A DNA stretch of 64,000 bases from Streptomyces sp. NBRC 110035 (GTDB lineage Bacteria > Actinomycetota > Actinomycetes > Streptomycetales > Streptomycetaceae), in the NCBI RefSeq assembly GCF_000829695.1, contig NZ_BBNN01000018.1:124001-188000 (forward strand), read 5' to 3'. This document shows positions 39,083 to 48,116 of the stretch, in pieces. The translations under genes were made by a program, and so were the position numbers. The notes beneath the pieces were generated by a model that was given only the letters and a program-made list of their open reading frames with translations, was not told where the DNA came from and searched no databases. Positions within the stretch are counted from its first letter, which is position 1. The number at the start of each line of letters is the position of its first letter.

Positions 39083-39673
39083 GGCCCGCCTGCCCGCCTG
39101 CCCGCCTGCCCGGCGGACAGGGCCTACGGCCCGGTCGCGGTGTCGGGCCGGGCGTCTGCCGTGGTGCGCGCGGCCCCTTCCTGGTGCGCCACCTGCGTTC
39201 GCGTGTTCCCTGCGGTACGCCTCATCCGGTCCACCGGAGAAGCGGGGCCCGTCCAGGGGCCGTCAGCCGCTGCCGGGGAGCGTGCACGAGGTCGGTCGAA
39301 CTCGATCGTGCGAGGGCCGGCTTCCGGGCTTGCGGGCCCCCGGACGTGCGGCGTCGTGGGCCGTCCGGGTCAACGTGACCGTGTGGTCCGGGACCCCCGG
39401 GCAGGACGTCGGCGAGCGGGCCCCTGCTCCACCGGAGCAGTGGTTCAGGGCCTCTCCGTCACCTCCGGCCGTACTCACGTGGCCGGGTCGCGCAGGCAGC
39501 CGGCCACCCTGGCCCGGACCGCGCACAGGATGCGTGGCGCCGCCACCCCGGGGCCGAGTACGCCGGGGGCCTGTGGGGCACCTCCCCACGCCCCGGGGGC
39601 GGTGGGGGAGCGTCCGGGGCCGTTCGGGGCGTGCGGCTGAGCGGATCCCTTCCTGCCCGGTCCGGAGGAACGG
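39083..39673. other. Gene-poor stretch of about 590 bases
   Basis: No coding region here has family motifs or a ribosome site. It begins with a perfect triple repeat of CCCGCCTG (39085-39108) and ends with a hairpin of the kind widespread in Streptomyces intergenic DNA (39582-39610). The rest shows no structure I can support. Confidence 0.6.
39582..39610. repeat. Streptomyces-type short hairpin repeat
   Basis: Hairpin CTCCCCAC...GTGGGGGAG with a GCCCC/GGGGC inner stem (39582-39589 and 39602-39610, one base bulged). Its 3' half GTGGGGGAG matches the in-frame insert in trpE at 51854-51892. It may also act as the terminator of the minus-strand YbaK gene. Confidence 0.6.
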
Positions 39674-40177
39674 TCAGGTACGCCCGATGGGGGCGAGGAC
39701 CGCTGAGGTCAGTCCGGCCAGATCGGTGGGGGAGAGCTCGACCTCCAGGCCGCGGCGGCCGGCCGACACGCAGATCGTCTCGTGCAGGCCGGCCGAGTCG
39801 TCCAGCACCGTACGCAGCTTCCTGCGCTGGCCGAGGGGTGAGATGCCGCCCCGGACATAGCCCGTGGTGCGTTCCGCGAGGGCGGGGTCGGCGATCGCGG
39901 CCCGTTTGCCGCCGACCGCCGCCGCCAGGCCCTTCAGGTCCAGCTGGCCCGCCACCGGGACCACCGCCACCGTCAGCGCGCCGTCGACGTCCGCCACCAG
40001 TGTCTTGAAGACCCGCTCGGGGGAGACCCCCATCGCCTCGGCCGCCTCCTCGCCGTACGACGGGTGGGAGGGGTCGTGGTCGTAGGAGTGGACCGTGAAC
40101 GGCACCCCGGCCGCGGTGAGTGCCACCGTCGCGGGCGTGCCGCCCGACTGCTGCTGTTTCCTCGGCTTCTTCGCCAT
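39674..40177 (-). CDS. ybaK: Cys-tRNA(Pro)/YbaK-type aminoacyl-tRNA deacylase
   Basis: Cytoplasmic trans-editing factor of 167 aa that hydrolyses mischarged Cys-tRNA(Pro) in the best-studied members. The YbaK/ProX fold is shown by ERVFKTLVADVDGALTVAVVPV with the catalytic lysine, GGISPLGQRRKLRTVLDDSA and the C-terminal GRRGLEVELSP. Start ATG 40177 gives the usual length. It is followed 81 bases upstream by the Lon-N protein gene on the same strand. Substrate specificity within the family is inferred. Confidence 0.92.
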   Translation of the reverse strand: MAKKPRKQQQSGGTPATVALTAAGVPFTVHSYDHDPSHPSYGEEAAEAMGVSPERVFKTLVADVDGALTVAVVPVAGQLDLKGLAAAVGGKRAAIADPALAERTTGYVRGGISPLGQRRKLRTVLDDSAGLHETICVSAGRRGLEVELSPTDLAGLTSAVLAPIGRT

Positions 40178-40258
40178 CCCGGCCCTGTTCCCGCCTCTTC
40201 GCTCGGTCCTCTTTCCGTCCGGCTTTCGTCCCGTTCCGGAAAGCCGTACGGCCGTACG

Positions 40259-40999
40259 TCAGTTCAGGTACGTCGGCCCGCGGGTCAGCTCCACCGCCGG
40301 CAGCGACGGCAGGTTACGGATGACGGCCGTCTCCGTGCGAAGGAGTTTCAGCTCGTCGCGGAGCCGGGAGGCCGTGTCCGGTGCCTGGAGCAGACGTTGC
40401 TTCGTCGGCGTGTCGAGCATCATCGCGGCGGCGACCAGGTAGGACAGCACCCCCGGTTCGTCCGGCAGTTCCGCGCCGGTCGCCAGCGACCGCTCCCGCG
40501 CCCCCGCCAGCCGCTTCTGGTACTGGCGGAAGGCCCGCAGCACCCCTTCGGCGAGCGCCCCCGCCTCTTCGCCGGGAGCCTCGAGCACCGGCTCCAGCTC
40601 GGCCGTCAGGAACGGCCCGGAGGCGTCGACCGACAGCAGCCGTGCCCGCGTCGTCCCGGTCGCCAGTACCTCGAAGGTGCCGTCGGCCCGCTCCCGGATC
40701 GTCGCCGCGTCGGCCACGCAGCCCACCTTGTGGAAGGACCGGAGCGGGTCGGTGCCGAAACCCGCCGCGGGACCCCGCTCGGGCACCGCCGTGGGGTCCG
40801 GCAGGCCGGGGGCGCTCGGGGCGACCTCGTGGCCGTCGCGGATCGTCACGACGGCGAACCGGCGCGGCCCGTCCTCCGGTTTCTTCAGAAGCTCGCGCAT
40901 CATGGCGCGATAACGCTCCTCGAAGATGTTCAGCGGAAGCACGAGCCCGGGGAACAGCACCGAGTTCAGGGGGAAGAGCGGGAGCCGGGCGGTGGTCAC
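40259..40999 (-). CDS. LON peptidase substrate-binding-domain protein
   Basis: Cytoplasmic protein of 246 aa consisting of a Lon N-terminal-type domain without the ATPase or protease. MTTARLPLFPLNSVLFPGLVLPLNIFEERYRAMMREL is the PUA-like start; VGCVADAATIRERADGTFEVLATG follows and a helical region ends the protein. Stand-alone Lon-N proteins are widespread in Actinobacteria; the role is unknown. GTG 40999 starts it. It is 11 bases downstream of the unknown gene 41011-42072, suggesting cotranscription. Confidence 0.9.
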   Translation of the reverse strand: MTTARLPLFPLNSVLFPGLVLPLNIFEERYRAMMRELLKKPEDGPRRFAVVTIRDGHEVAPSAPGLPDPTAVPERGPAAGFGTDPLRSFHKVGCVADAATIRERADGTFEVLATGTTRARLLSVDASGPFLTAELEPVLEAPGEEAGALAEGVLRAFRQYQKRLAGARERSLATGAELPDEPGVLSYLVAAAMMLDTPTKQRLLQAPDTASRLRDELKLLRTETAVIRNLPSLPAVELTRGPTYLN

Positions 41000-41010
41000 G
41001 ACGCAAAAGC

Positions 41011-42072
41011 CTAATGGTCGCCGAACCGGACCCGGCGGCCCCGTTCACTCCGTGGATGCCAGGAGCCCGCCGAAGAGGCCCCGGCGGGGCCGGCGGCCAT
41101 CGCCTCGGACAGGCTCCGGCGCACCTCCAGGAACCGGCCGAGGGGATCCTCCGCTTCCCGGTCCCAGGGGGTGGAGGTGGCGTACGGGCCGGTGAGCCGC
41201 AGCTGCTCCAGGGCGTCCGGCCCGCGCTCCAGACGCAGCAGGACGTATGCCAGCAGGTTGCGCAGGCCGGCCGGCCGGGGGTGGGCTGCCGGAAGCCGGG
41301 CGGACAGGGCCAGAGCGCGGTCGGCCGCCGCGTCGAGCCGTTCGCGCGGCACCGCGGGGCCGCCGCCGTCGGTGAGGTACCCGAAGGCCGCCCGCAGCGG
41401 CAGGGCCTGCGTGAGCGAGCCGTCCGGCGCGTCCTGCGCGGCCCGGTCGGCGAAGTCGAAGCACACGAGGTGTGCGCCCTGCCAGGAGGACGACAGATAG
41501 CGCAGCGCCGCCACATGACAGCCGTGGTGGTGCGGGGCCCGGCGGACCGCGGCCTCCCACAGCTCCTGGAAGTACCGGTGCCCGGCACGGGCACCGCGGG
41601 CGTGGTCCAGAGCGAGCCGCCACGGCACCGGGTCGCGGTGGTCGGCCCGCGCGGCGGCCGTGATCAACGGGCTCACCTCGCGCAGCAGTTCGACGCGCAC
41701 CGGTGAGTCCCAGGCGCGGTGCACCGCCCGCTGGGCCTCCACGAGCAGTCCGTCGGGGCTGTCCGGGTCGAGGGCGCGCCAGGTGTCCAGCCATTCGGGG
41801 CGCGAGCGGGCGAAGACGGCCAGCTTCCGCACGTACCGGTCGCGGAGCTCCCACGCCCCGCGGTGCCGGGTGGCGGCGAGCAGGCCGACGGCGGGCGCGG
41901 GGTCGCCGCCCGCGGCCCCGACCAGGACCGGTCCCAGCACCTCGTCGGGGGCGTCGAGCAGTACCTCGGTGTCCGGGGACAGCACGAGAGCGACGGGAAG
42001 GGCGGTGCCCGTCTTCTCTCGCACCCGGGACGCGCGGGTGAACGCCTGCAGCAGAGCCATGGTGTCAACCAT
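41011..42072 (-). CDS. Conserved helical protein of unknown function
   Basis: Soluble alpha-helical protein of about 353 aa, rich in Ala/Arg/Leu with Trp-containing repeats (RPEWLDTWRAL, VPWRLALDHARGARAGHRYFQELWE, HGCHVAALRYLSSSW) resembling an alpha-solenoid. I do not recognise a named family with confidence; similarity in style to DUF4034 proteins is only suggestive. ATG 42072 (MVDTMALLQAFTR) is chosen; 42060 and 42144 are possible, and none has a good ribosome site. It lies 11 bases upstream of the Lon-N gene, on the same strand. Confidence 0.65.
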   Translation of the reverse strand: MVDTMALLQAFTRASRVREKTGTALPVALVLSPDTEVLLDAPDEVLGPVLVGAAGGDPAPAVGLLAATRHRGAWELRDRYVRKLAVFARSRPEWLDTWRALDPDSPDGLLVEAQRAVHRAWDSPVRVELLREVSPLITAAARADHRDPVPWRLALDHARGARAGHRYFQELWEAAVRRAPHHHGCHVAALRYLSSSWQGAHLVCFDFADRAAQDAPDGSLTQALPLRAAFGYLTDGGGPAVPRERLDAAADRALALSARLPAAHPRPAGLRNLLAYVLLRLERGPDALEQLRLTGPYATSTPWDREAEDPLGRFLEVRRSLSEAMAAGPAGASSAGSWHPRSERGRRVRFGDH

Positions 42073-42388
42073 TGAAAGACCGCAGGTCACAGCGACGCCA
42101 GACCCTTCACGGAAGTGACGGAAAGTTGTACGCCATCCGGTCAAGGCCGGGTAAAAAAGGGGGAGGGTCCTCCAGGGGGCCGGGGGCGGTCGCAGCAGGC
42201 CGAACGGCTGGTCGCATGCCGGGCAGAGGCCGGGCAGAGGCCGGCCGGGGCACGGGCCGGGGGCGGCGGAGGCCCGCTTCGGGATCCGGCCGGGGGCGGG
42301 CCCGGTGGTGTGCCGGGGTGGGGACCGGCCGGGTCCGGCCGTGTCGCCTGCCGGGGTCCGTGAGGCCGGACGGGGCCCGGTGGGTCCG

Positions 42389-43966
42389 TCAGCCGCGGCG
42401 CAGGGTCCGGGTCGCCCCCGCCGCCACCGTCGTGGCGAGGACCCAGCCGAGCAGGATCAGAGCGGCCGCGAGCCACTGCCAGCCGCCGCGCAGCTGCCAG
42501 AACCCCGCCTGGCCCAGGTCGATCACCGGCAGCAGCAGGTCAAGGGCGAAGAGGGGCGGGTTCCACACAGGATGCCCGTCGCTCTTGACCTGTGGATGGT
42601 GCGCGTGCGCGAACGCCAGCGAACCGCCCGCCCACAGCACCGCCATCCACACCGCGGCCCGCCCCGGCCGGTAGCCGTAGGCGACCGTCAAGTCCTGCGC
42701 GTAACCCCACAGCTTGGCCGCCAGGGGCAGGCTCTCGCGGCGGTGGCGCTGCTTGGCGAGCAGCACCTCGCGGGCCTCCTCCTCCTCGCCGCCCGCCCGC
42801 AGTACCGCGGCCAGCCGCTCGTACGGCTCCGGGGTGTACTCGGCGCTCGCCGCGGCCACCCACTCCAGCCGCCGGGCCAGCGGGAACGGCCCGCGCGGCA
42901 CGAGGTTCTCGTAGACGAAGCCGCCCATGTGCAGCCGGCCGGGGCCCGGCCAGCTGTCCGCCCGGTCGATCAGGTTGACCACCCGCGCCCCCGACAGCGT
43001 CACTCTTCCGCGGGCCGGCCGCTCCCCGAGGAACCGCAGTTCCGGTGTCTGCACCCGGCGCAGCGACAGCTCCTGGTCGTCGGTCAGGGTGAACCGGGCC
43101 CGCTCGAAGTCGACCGCGTCCCCGAACCGCCCGTCGTCCAGCCGCACCCCGCCCTTGCACTCGAACCGCTGGATCCGCGTCCCGCGCGCCGGTGTCATCC
43201 CGCTGCGCGCCTGCGCGCCGACCCCGGCCGGCGTCAGGTACAGCGACCGCTCGACGGTCAGCTGCGGTGCGTTCAGCGCGAGCCGGGCGGACGGGTTCAG
43301 CAGCCGGGCCCCGCGCAGATTCACCGAGACGCCCACCGTCGCGCTGCGCAGGCTCAGCTCACCGTGCGACTCCAGCAGTTCCGCCTGGAGGTCCTGGCCG
43401 ACGGTCATACCGTCCGCGGCGATCGACCGGCCGTTGCGGTCGCGGTGCACGACCGCCTGGTTGAGCAGCAGGTCCGTACCGATCCGGGCGTCGGTCAGCC
43501 GTATGCCTCCCAGGAACCGGCAGCGGGGCAGATGCAGATCGCCCTCGGTCTGCAGCCGGGCCGCCTCCAGCCGCGGCACCGAGCAGTCCACCATCCGCAC
43601 CGTCGTGAAGCGGGCCTCCGGCAGCAGCACGTCCCGTTCGAAACGGCAGTCGCGCAGCTCCACGTACGGCGCCACCGTGCCGCCCGCGAGGTCCAGCGCA
43701 CCGCTGATCAGCACCCCGACCAGCTTCAGCGAGGAGACCCGGCCGGCCAGGGCCGGCGGGCCGTCCAGCAGGAGCCAGCACACGATGCGGGCCCGGACCG
43801 TCCGCTCGGGCCCCCACGGATGCCCTCCATGCGGATCGTCGACGGCGGCGTCCCCGGTGCTCAGGTCGTACACGCTGCCGTTGCGGAAGGCCTGCCACAT
43901 GCCGGCCTCCGCCGCCGTCAGGTCGTCCGGGACCTCGCCGGCGCGTCGTCCCTCCTCTTCGGTCAC
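42389..43966 (-). CDS. Beta-helix-like protein with C-terminal membrane segments
   Basis: A 525-aa protein with no family I can name. Residues about 80-330 show a roughly 20-residue periodicity of small and hydrophobic residues (ISGALDLAGG, LRDCRFERDVLL, LQTEGDLHLPRCRFLGGIRL, VGVSVNLRGARLL), the pattern of right-handed beta-helices such as pentapeptide-repeat or bactofilin-like proteins. The last 90 residues contain three hydrophobic segments (about 437-455, 471-490 and 499-517), giving a C-terminal membrane anchor. GTG 43966 has a GGGGAGGACC ribosome site. It is divergent from hisD. Confidence 0.68.
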   Translation of the reverse strand: MTEEEGRRAGEVPDDLTAAEAGMWQAFRNGSVYDLSTGDAAVDDPHGGHPWGPERTVRARIVCWLLLDGPPALAGRVSSLKLVGVLISGALDLAGGTVAPYVELRDCRFERDVLLPEARFTTVRMVDCSVPRLEAARLQTEGDLHLPRCRFLGGIRLTDARIGTDLLLNQAVVHRDRNGRSIAADGMTVGQDLQAELLESHGELSLRSATVGVSVNLRGARLLNPSARLALNAPQLTVERSLYLTPAGVGAQARSGMTPARGTRIQRFECKGGVRLDDGRFGDAVDFERARFTLTDDQELSLRRVQTPELRFLGERPARGRVTLSGARVVNLIDRADSWPGPGRLHMGGFVYENLVPRGPFPLARRLEWVAAASAEYTPEPYERLAAVLRAGGEEEEAREVLLAKQRHRRESLPLAAKLWGYAQDLTVAYGYRPGRAAVWMAVLWAGGSLAFAHAHHPQVKSDGHPVWNPPLFALDLLLPVIDLGQAGFWQLRGGWQWLAAALILLGWVLATTVAAGATRTLRRG

Positions 43967-44008
43967 GGTCCTCCCCTCCCTCCCCAGGTACTCGTGGGTT
44001 CGTCATTT

Positions 44009-44031
44009 CGTACAACTCGTACGCGTACAAC
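44009..44031. promoter_or_regulatory. Direct repeats between the beta-helix gene and hisD
   Basis: CGTACAAC occurs at 44009-44016 and again at 44024-44031 (15-base spacing, same orientation), with the perfect palindrome GTACGCGTAC (44019-44028) between and across them. This lies 43 bases upstream of the minus-strand gene start. A regulator binding site is plausible; no known motif recognised. Confidence 0.4.
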
Positions 44032-44174
44032 GGTTCATGCCCACTGGGTGACCCTTCGAACACAGAACGTAAGAAGGATCTCTTCGGTATGCACAATGGG
44101 TTACCAAGGGGGGTGCGTATCAGCCATTGGAACGCCCGCACGGTGCCCGGCGCGGGTCTGAGAGAATTGAGCAC

Positions 44175-45554
44175 GTGATCTCCCGAATCGATCTGCGCGG
44201 CGACGCCCTCCCCGAGGGCCCCGCCCTGCGCGACCTGCTGCCCCGAGCCGACTTCGACGTCGCGGCCGCCCTCGAGAAGGTGCGGCCCATCTGCGAGGAC
44301 GTGCACCATCGGGGCGACGCTGCGCTGATCGACTTCGCCGAGCGGTTCGACGGCGTGCGTCTGGAATCCGTCCGGGTCCCCGCCCAGGCGTTCACCGACG
44401 CGCTGGAGCGACTGGACCCGGCCGTCCGCGCGGCGCTGGAGGAGTCCATCCGCCGCGCCCGGCTCGTGCACCGCGCGCAGCGCCGTGAGTCCCACACCAC
44501 CCAGGTCGTACCCGGAGGCACCGTCACCGAGAAATGGGTGCCGGTCGACCGGGTCGGCCTGTACGCGCCCGGCGGGCGCTCCGTCTACCCGTCCTCCGTG
44601 ATCATGAACGCGGTCCCGGCCCAGGAGGCCGGCGTCGAGTCGATCGCCCTGGCCTCCCCGGCGCAGAAGGAGTTCGGCGGACTGCCGCACCCGACGATCC
44701 TCGCCGCGTGCGCCCTGCTCGGCGTCGACGAGGTGTACGCCGCGGGCGGCGCCACCGCCGTCGCCATGTTCGCGTACGGCACCGCGTCCTGCCCGCCCGC
44801 CACCATGGTCACCGGCCCCGGCAACATCTGGGTCGCCGCCGCGAAGCGCTACTTCACGGGCCGCATCGGCATCGACGCCGAGGCGGGGCCGACCGAGATC
44901 GCGATCCTCGCCGACGACACGGCCGACCCGGTGCACGTCGCCTCCGACCTGATCAGCCAGGCCGAGCACGACCCGCTGGCCGCCGCCGTCCTCGTCACCG
45001 ACTCCGCCGATCTCGCGGACGCCGTGGAGAAGGAACTGACCCTCCAGGTCGCCGCCGCCCGGCACGTCGAGGACCGGATCGCCCCCGCCCTCGCCGGCCG
45101 CCAGTCCGCGATCGTCCTGGTCGACGGCCTCGACGAGGGCCTGCGCGTGGTCGATGCCTACGGTGCCGAGCACCTCGAGATCCAGACCGCCGACGCCGCC
45201 GCGCTCGCCGACCGGGTCCGCAACGCCGGCGCGATCTTCGTCGGCCCCTGGTCCCCGGTCTCCCTGGGCGACTACGCGGCCGGCTCCAACCACGTCCTGC
45301 CCACCGGCGGCTGCGCCTGCCACTCCTCGGGTCTGTCCGTCCAGTCCTTCCTGCGCGGCATCCACATCGTCGACTACACCGAGGACGCGCTGGCCGACGT
45401 CGCGCACCACGTGGTCACGCTCGCCGAGGCGGAGGACCTGCCCGCGCACGGCACGGCGATCAAGGTCCGTTTCGCCGGAGGCGAACAGGGCGAGTACCGC
45501 GCCGGAGGCGAACAGGGCGAGTACCGCGGCTGGAAGGCACCCGAGAGCAAGTGA
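44175..45554 (+). CDS. hisD: Histidinol dehydrogenase (HisD)
   Basis: Last two steps of histidine synthesis, oxidising L-histidinol to L-histidine with NAD and a zinc ion. The 459-aa protein shows [34 protein letters not shown] and LISQAEHDP, with [17 protein letters not shown] near the C-terminus. GTG 44175 starts the conserved N-terminus (ISRIDLRGD). The final 30 residues carry a perfect 27-base tandem duplication (AGGEQGEYR twice), beyond the conserved fold. The stop overlaps hisC GTG (GTGA at 45551-45554). Confidence 0.97.
   Translation: MISRIDLRGDALPEGPALRDLLPRADFDVAAALEKVRPICEDVHHRGDAALIDFAERFDGVRLESVRVPAQAFTDALERLDPAVRAALEESIRRARLVHRAQRRESHTTQVVPGGTVTEKWVPVDRVGLYAPGGRSVYPSSVIMNAVPAQEAGVESIALASPAQKEFGGLPHPTILAACALLGVDEVYAAGGATAVAMFAYGTASCPPATMVTGPGNIWVAAAKRYFTGRIGIDAEAGPTEIAILADDTADPVHVASDLISQAEHDPLAAAVLVTDSADLADAVEKELTLQVAAARHVEDRIAPALAGRQSAIVLVDGLDEGLRVVDAYGAEHLEIQTADAAALADRVRNAGAIFVGPWSPVSLGDYAAGSNHVLPTGGCACHSSGLSVQSFLRGIHIVDYTEDALADVAHHVVTLAEAEDLPAHGTAIKVRFAGGEQGEYRAGGEQGEYRGWKAPESK
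45474..45527 (+). repeat. 27-bp perfect tandem duplication at the hisD 3' end
   Basis: Two identical 27-base units (45474-45500 and 45501-45527) encode AGGEQGEYR twice. The frame is preserved, so the change only lengthens the C-terminal tail by nine residues. Confidence 0.95.
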
Positions 45555-46717
45555 ACGCCATCAACGCCACCGACCCCACGGGCGTCACCGTCGACGACCT
45601 CCCCGTACGCGACGAACTGCGCGGCAAGTCCCCCTACGGCGCGCCCCAGCTCGACGTCCCCGTACGGCTGAACACCAACGAGAACCCCTACCCGCTGCCC
45701 GAACCGCTGGTCGAGCGGATCGCCGAGCGGGTCCGGGAGGCCGCCCGCCACCTCAACCGCTACCCCGACCGGGACGCGGTCGAGCTGCGCACCGGACTGG
45801 CCGCCTACCTGACGAAGACCGGCGGACATCCCGTCGCAGTGGAGAACGTCTGGGCCGCCAACGGCTCCAACGAGGTCATCCAGCAGCTGCTGCAGGCCTT
45901 CGGCGGCCCCGGCCGCACCGCGATCGGCTTCGAGCCCTCGTACTCGATGCACGGACTCATCGCACGGGGCACCGGCACCGGCTGGATCTCCGGCCCCCGG
46001 GGCGAGGACTTCACCATCGACCTGCCCGCCGCCGAGAAGGCGATCGCCGAGCACCGCCCGGACGTCGTCTTCGTCACCACCCCCAACAACCCCACCGGCA
46101 CCGCGGTCCCCGCCGGGACCGTCCGCGCCCTGTACGAGGCCGCGCAGGCGGCGAGGCCGTCGATGGTGGTCGTGGACGAGGCGTACATCGAGTTCAGCCA
46201 CGGCGACTCGCTGCTGCCGCTGCTCGAGGGCCGCCCGAACCTCGTCGTCTCCCGCACCATGTCGAAGGCGTTCGGCGCGGCGGGCCTGCGCCTCGGCTAC
46301 CTCGCCGCGCACCCCGCCGTCGTGGAGGCCGTACAGCTCGTCCGTCTGCCCTACCACCTGTCCGCCGTCACCCAGGCGACCGCGCTGGCCGCCCTGGAAC
46401 ACACGGACACGCTGCTGAAGTACGTCGAACAGCTGAAGCGGGAGCGGGACCGCCTGGTCACCGAACTGCGCGCCCTCGGCTTCGACGTGACCGAGTCCGA
46501 CGCGAACTTCGTCCAGTTCGGCACGTTCGCGGACGCCCACGTGGTCTGGCAGAAGATCCTCGACCGGGGCGTCCTGGTCCGGGACAACGGCGTGCCGGGA
46601 CGGCTGCGGGTCTCCGCGGGCACCCCGGCCGAGAACGACGCGTTCCTCGACGCGGTCGGTGAACTGGTCAGCTACGTGGGGGCCGCCCCCACACCCCCGA
46701 AGGAGCAGAGCGCATGA
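45551..46717 (+). CDS. hisC: Histidinol-phosphate aminotransferase (HisC)
   Basis: PLP-dependent class II aminotransferase converting imidazole acetol-phosphate and glutamate to histidinol phosphate. The 388-aa protein begins with [16 protein letters not shown], carries [30 protein letters not shown] and the PLP-lysine motif [17 protein letters not shown]. The GTG start overlaps the hisD stop by four bases and its stop overlaps hisB by four bases (ATGA), so hisD-hisC-hisB are very likely translated as one coupled unit. Confidence 0.97.
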   Translation: MNAINATDPTGVTVDDLPVRDELRGKSPYGAPQLDVPVRLNTNENPYPLPEPLVERIAERVREAARHLNRYPDRDAVELRTGLAAYLTKTGGHPVAVENVWAANGSNEVIQQLLQAFGGPGRTAIGFEPSYSMHGLIARGTGTGWISGPRGEDFTIDLPAAEKAIAEHRPDVVFVTTPNNPTGTAVPAGTVRALYEAAQAARPSMVVVDEAYIEFSHGDSLLPLLEGRPNLVVSRTMSKAFGAAGLRLGYLAAHPAVVEAVQLVRLPYHLSAVTQATALAALEHTDTLLKYVEQLKRERDRLVTELRALGFDVTESDANFVQFGTFADAHVVWQKILDRGVLVRDNGVPGRLRVSAGTPAENDAFLDAVGELVSYVGAAPTPPKEQSA

Positions 46718-47307
46718 GCCGCGTAGGACGCGTCCAGCGGACCACGAAGGAGACGTCGGTCCTCGTCGAGATCGATCTCGACGGCACGGGCAAGACGGAG
46801 ATCTCCACCGGGGTCGGCTTCTACGACCACATGCTCGACCAGCTCGGCCGGCACGGTCTGTTCGACCTGACCGTGAAGACCGAGGGCGACCTGCACATCG
46901 ACTCGCACCACACCATCGAGGACACCGCCCTGGCCCTCGGCGCCGCCTTCAAGCAGGCCCTCGGCGACAAGGTGGGCATCTACCGCTTCGGCAACTGCAC
47001 GGTCCCGCTGGACGAGTCCCTCGCCCAGGTCACCGTCGACCTGTCCGGCCGCCCCTATCTCGTGCACACCGAGCCCGAGAAGATGGCGCCGATGATCGGC
47101 GAGTACGACACCACGATGACCCGGCACATCCTGGAGTCCTTCGTCGCCCAGGCCCAGGTCGCCCTGCACGTGCACGTGCCGTACGGGCGCAACGCGCACC
47201 ACATCGTCGAGTGCCAGTTCAAGGCCCTCGCCCGAGCCCTGCGGTACGCGTCCGAGCGCGACCCGCGCGCGGCGGGCATCCTGCCCTCCACGAAGGGCGC
47301 CCTGTAG
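46714..47307 (+). CDS. hisB: Imidazoleglycerol-phosphate dehydratase (HisB)
   Basis: Manganese-dependent dehydratase of histidine synthesis, monofunctional (197 aa, no fused phosphatase). Metal-ligand motifs [18 protein letters not shown] and [17 protein letters not shown] are visible, together with [23 protein letters not shown] 46714 overlaps hisC. The stop is two bases before the small membrane protein gene. The separate histidinol-phosphatase is not found in the window. Confidence 0.97.
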   Translation: MSRVGRVQRTTKETSVLVEIDLDGTGKTEISTGVGFYDHMLDQLGRHGLFDLTVKTEGDLHIDSHHTIEDTALALGAAFKQALGDKVGIYRFGNCTVPLDESLAQVTVDLSGRPYLVHTEPEKMAPMIGEYDTTMTRHILESFVAQAQVALHVHVPYGRNAHHIVECQFKALARALRYASERDPRAAGILPSTKGAL

Positions 47308-47309
47308 GC

Positions 47310-47468
47310 ATGAACGGCCTGTCCACCGCACTGATCGTCGTCGGCCTGTTCTTCGTCGGCGGCGTCGTCTCGTTCACCAAGCAGAAGATGCCCAAGGGGG
47401 TGACCGCGGTGCTCGCCGCCGGCGCCGTGCTGTGTCTGACCGCGGGCGTCCTGCGGCTGGAGGTGTGA
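47310..47468 (+). CDS. 52-aa two-helix membrane protein inside the his operon
   Basis: Short gene starting [19 protein letters not shown], with two hydrophobic segments (about residues 5-22 and 32-48) joined by the basic loop TKQKMPKG. It starts two bases after hisB and its stop overlaps a GTG (47465) that lies just upstream of the hisH start. Position and spacing argue that it is translated with the his genes. Family and function are not known to me; it has no visible link to histidine chemistry. Confidence 0.72.
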   Translation: MNGLSTALIVVGLFFVGGVVSFTKQKMPKGVTAVLAAGAVLCLTAGVLRLEV

Positions 47469-47470
47469 CC

Positions 47471-48112
47471 GTGAGCACCACCAAGCGGGTCGTGGTCTTC
47501 GACTACGGCTTCGGCAACGTCCGCTCCGCCGAGCGCGCCCTCGCCCGCGCGGGCGCCGACGTGGAGATAACCCGTGACTTCGACACCGCCATGAACGCCG
47601 ACGGGCTGCTGGTCCCCGGCGTCGGCGCCTTCGCCGCCTGCATGAAGGGCCTCAGGGAGGCGCGCGGCGACTGGATCATCGACCGCCGGCTGTCCGGCGG
47701 CCGGCCCGTCATGGGCATCTGCGTCGGCATGCAGATCCTGTTCGCCCGCGGCATCGAGCACGGCGTCGGGACCGAGGGCATGGACGAGTGGCCCGGGACG
47801 GTCTCGCCGCTCCAGGCCGACATCGTGCCCCACATGGGCTGGAACACCGTGGACGTGGCGGCCGGCTCCGAGCTCTTCGCCGGCCTGGACGCGGACGCCC
47901 GCTTCTACTTCGTGCACTCCTACGCCGTCCACGACTGGACCCTCCAGGTGGACAACCCGGTGATGCGGGCGCCCAAGGTCACCTGGTCCACCCACGGCGA
48001 ACCGTTCGTCGCCGCCGTGGAGAACGGCACCCTGTGGGCGACACAGTTCCACCCCGAGAAGTCCGGCGACGCCGGAGCCCAGCTCCTCACCAACTGGATC
48101 GGAACCCTGTAG
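47471..48112 (+). CDS. hisH: Imidazole glycerol phosphate synthase, glutamine amidotransferase subunit (HisH)
   Basis: Class I glutaminase that supplies ammonia to HisF. The 213-aa protein has the nucleophile motif GICVGMQIL (Cys) and the catalytic HFHPEKSG-type histidine region written as [15 protein letters not shown], after the N-terminal [14 protein letters not shown] 47471 is preferred because GGAGG lies seven bases upstream; GTG 47465, which overlaps the stop of the small membrane protein gene, is closer than a normal ribosome site allows. Works as a heterodimer with HisF (49257-50015). Confidence 0.96.
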   Translation: MSTTKRVVVFDYGFGNVRSAERALARAGADVEITRDFDTAMNADGLLVPGVGAFAACMKGLREARGDWIIDRRLSGGRPVMGICVGMQILFARGIEHGVGTEGMDEWPGTVSPLQADIVPHMGWNTVDVAAGSELFAGLDADARFYFVHSYAVHDWTLQVDNPVMRAPKVTWSTHGEPFVAAVENGTLWATQFHPEKSGDAGAQLLTNWIGTL

Positions 48113-48116
48113 CGAC

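Noticed and set aside
39140..39640. Open frames of 100-190 codons in the gap after the DUF2567-like gene
   Set aside because: None has a ribosome site, family motif or consistent codon use; composition alone explains them.
43967..44174. A histidine attenuator leader peptide before hisD
   Set aside because: No short open frame with a run of histidine codons is seen there.
45474..45527. CRISPR-like repeat at the hisD end
   Set aside because: Only two directly adjacent copies without spacers, in frame inside a gene.
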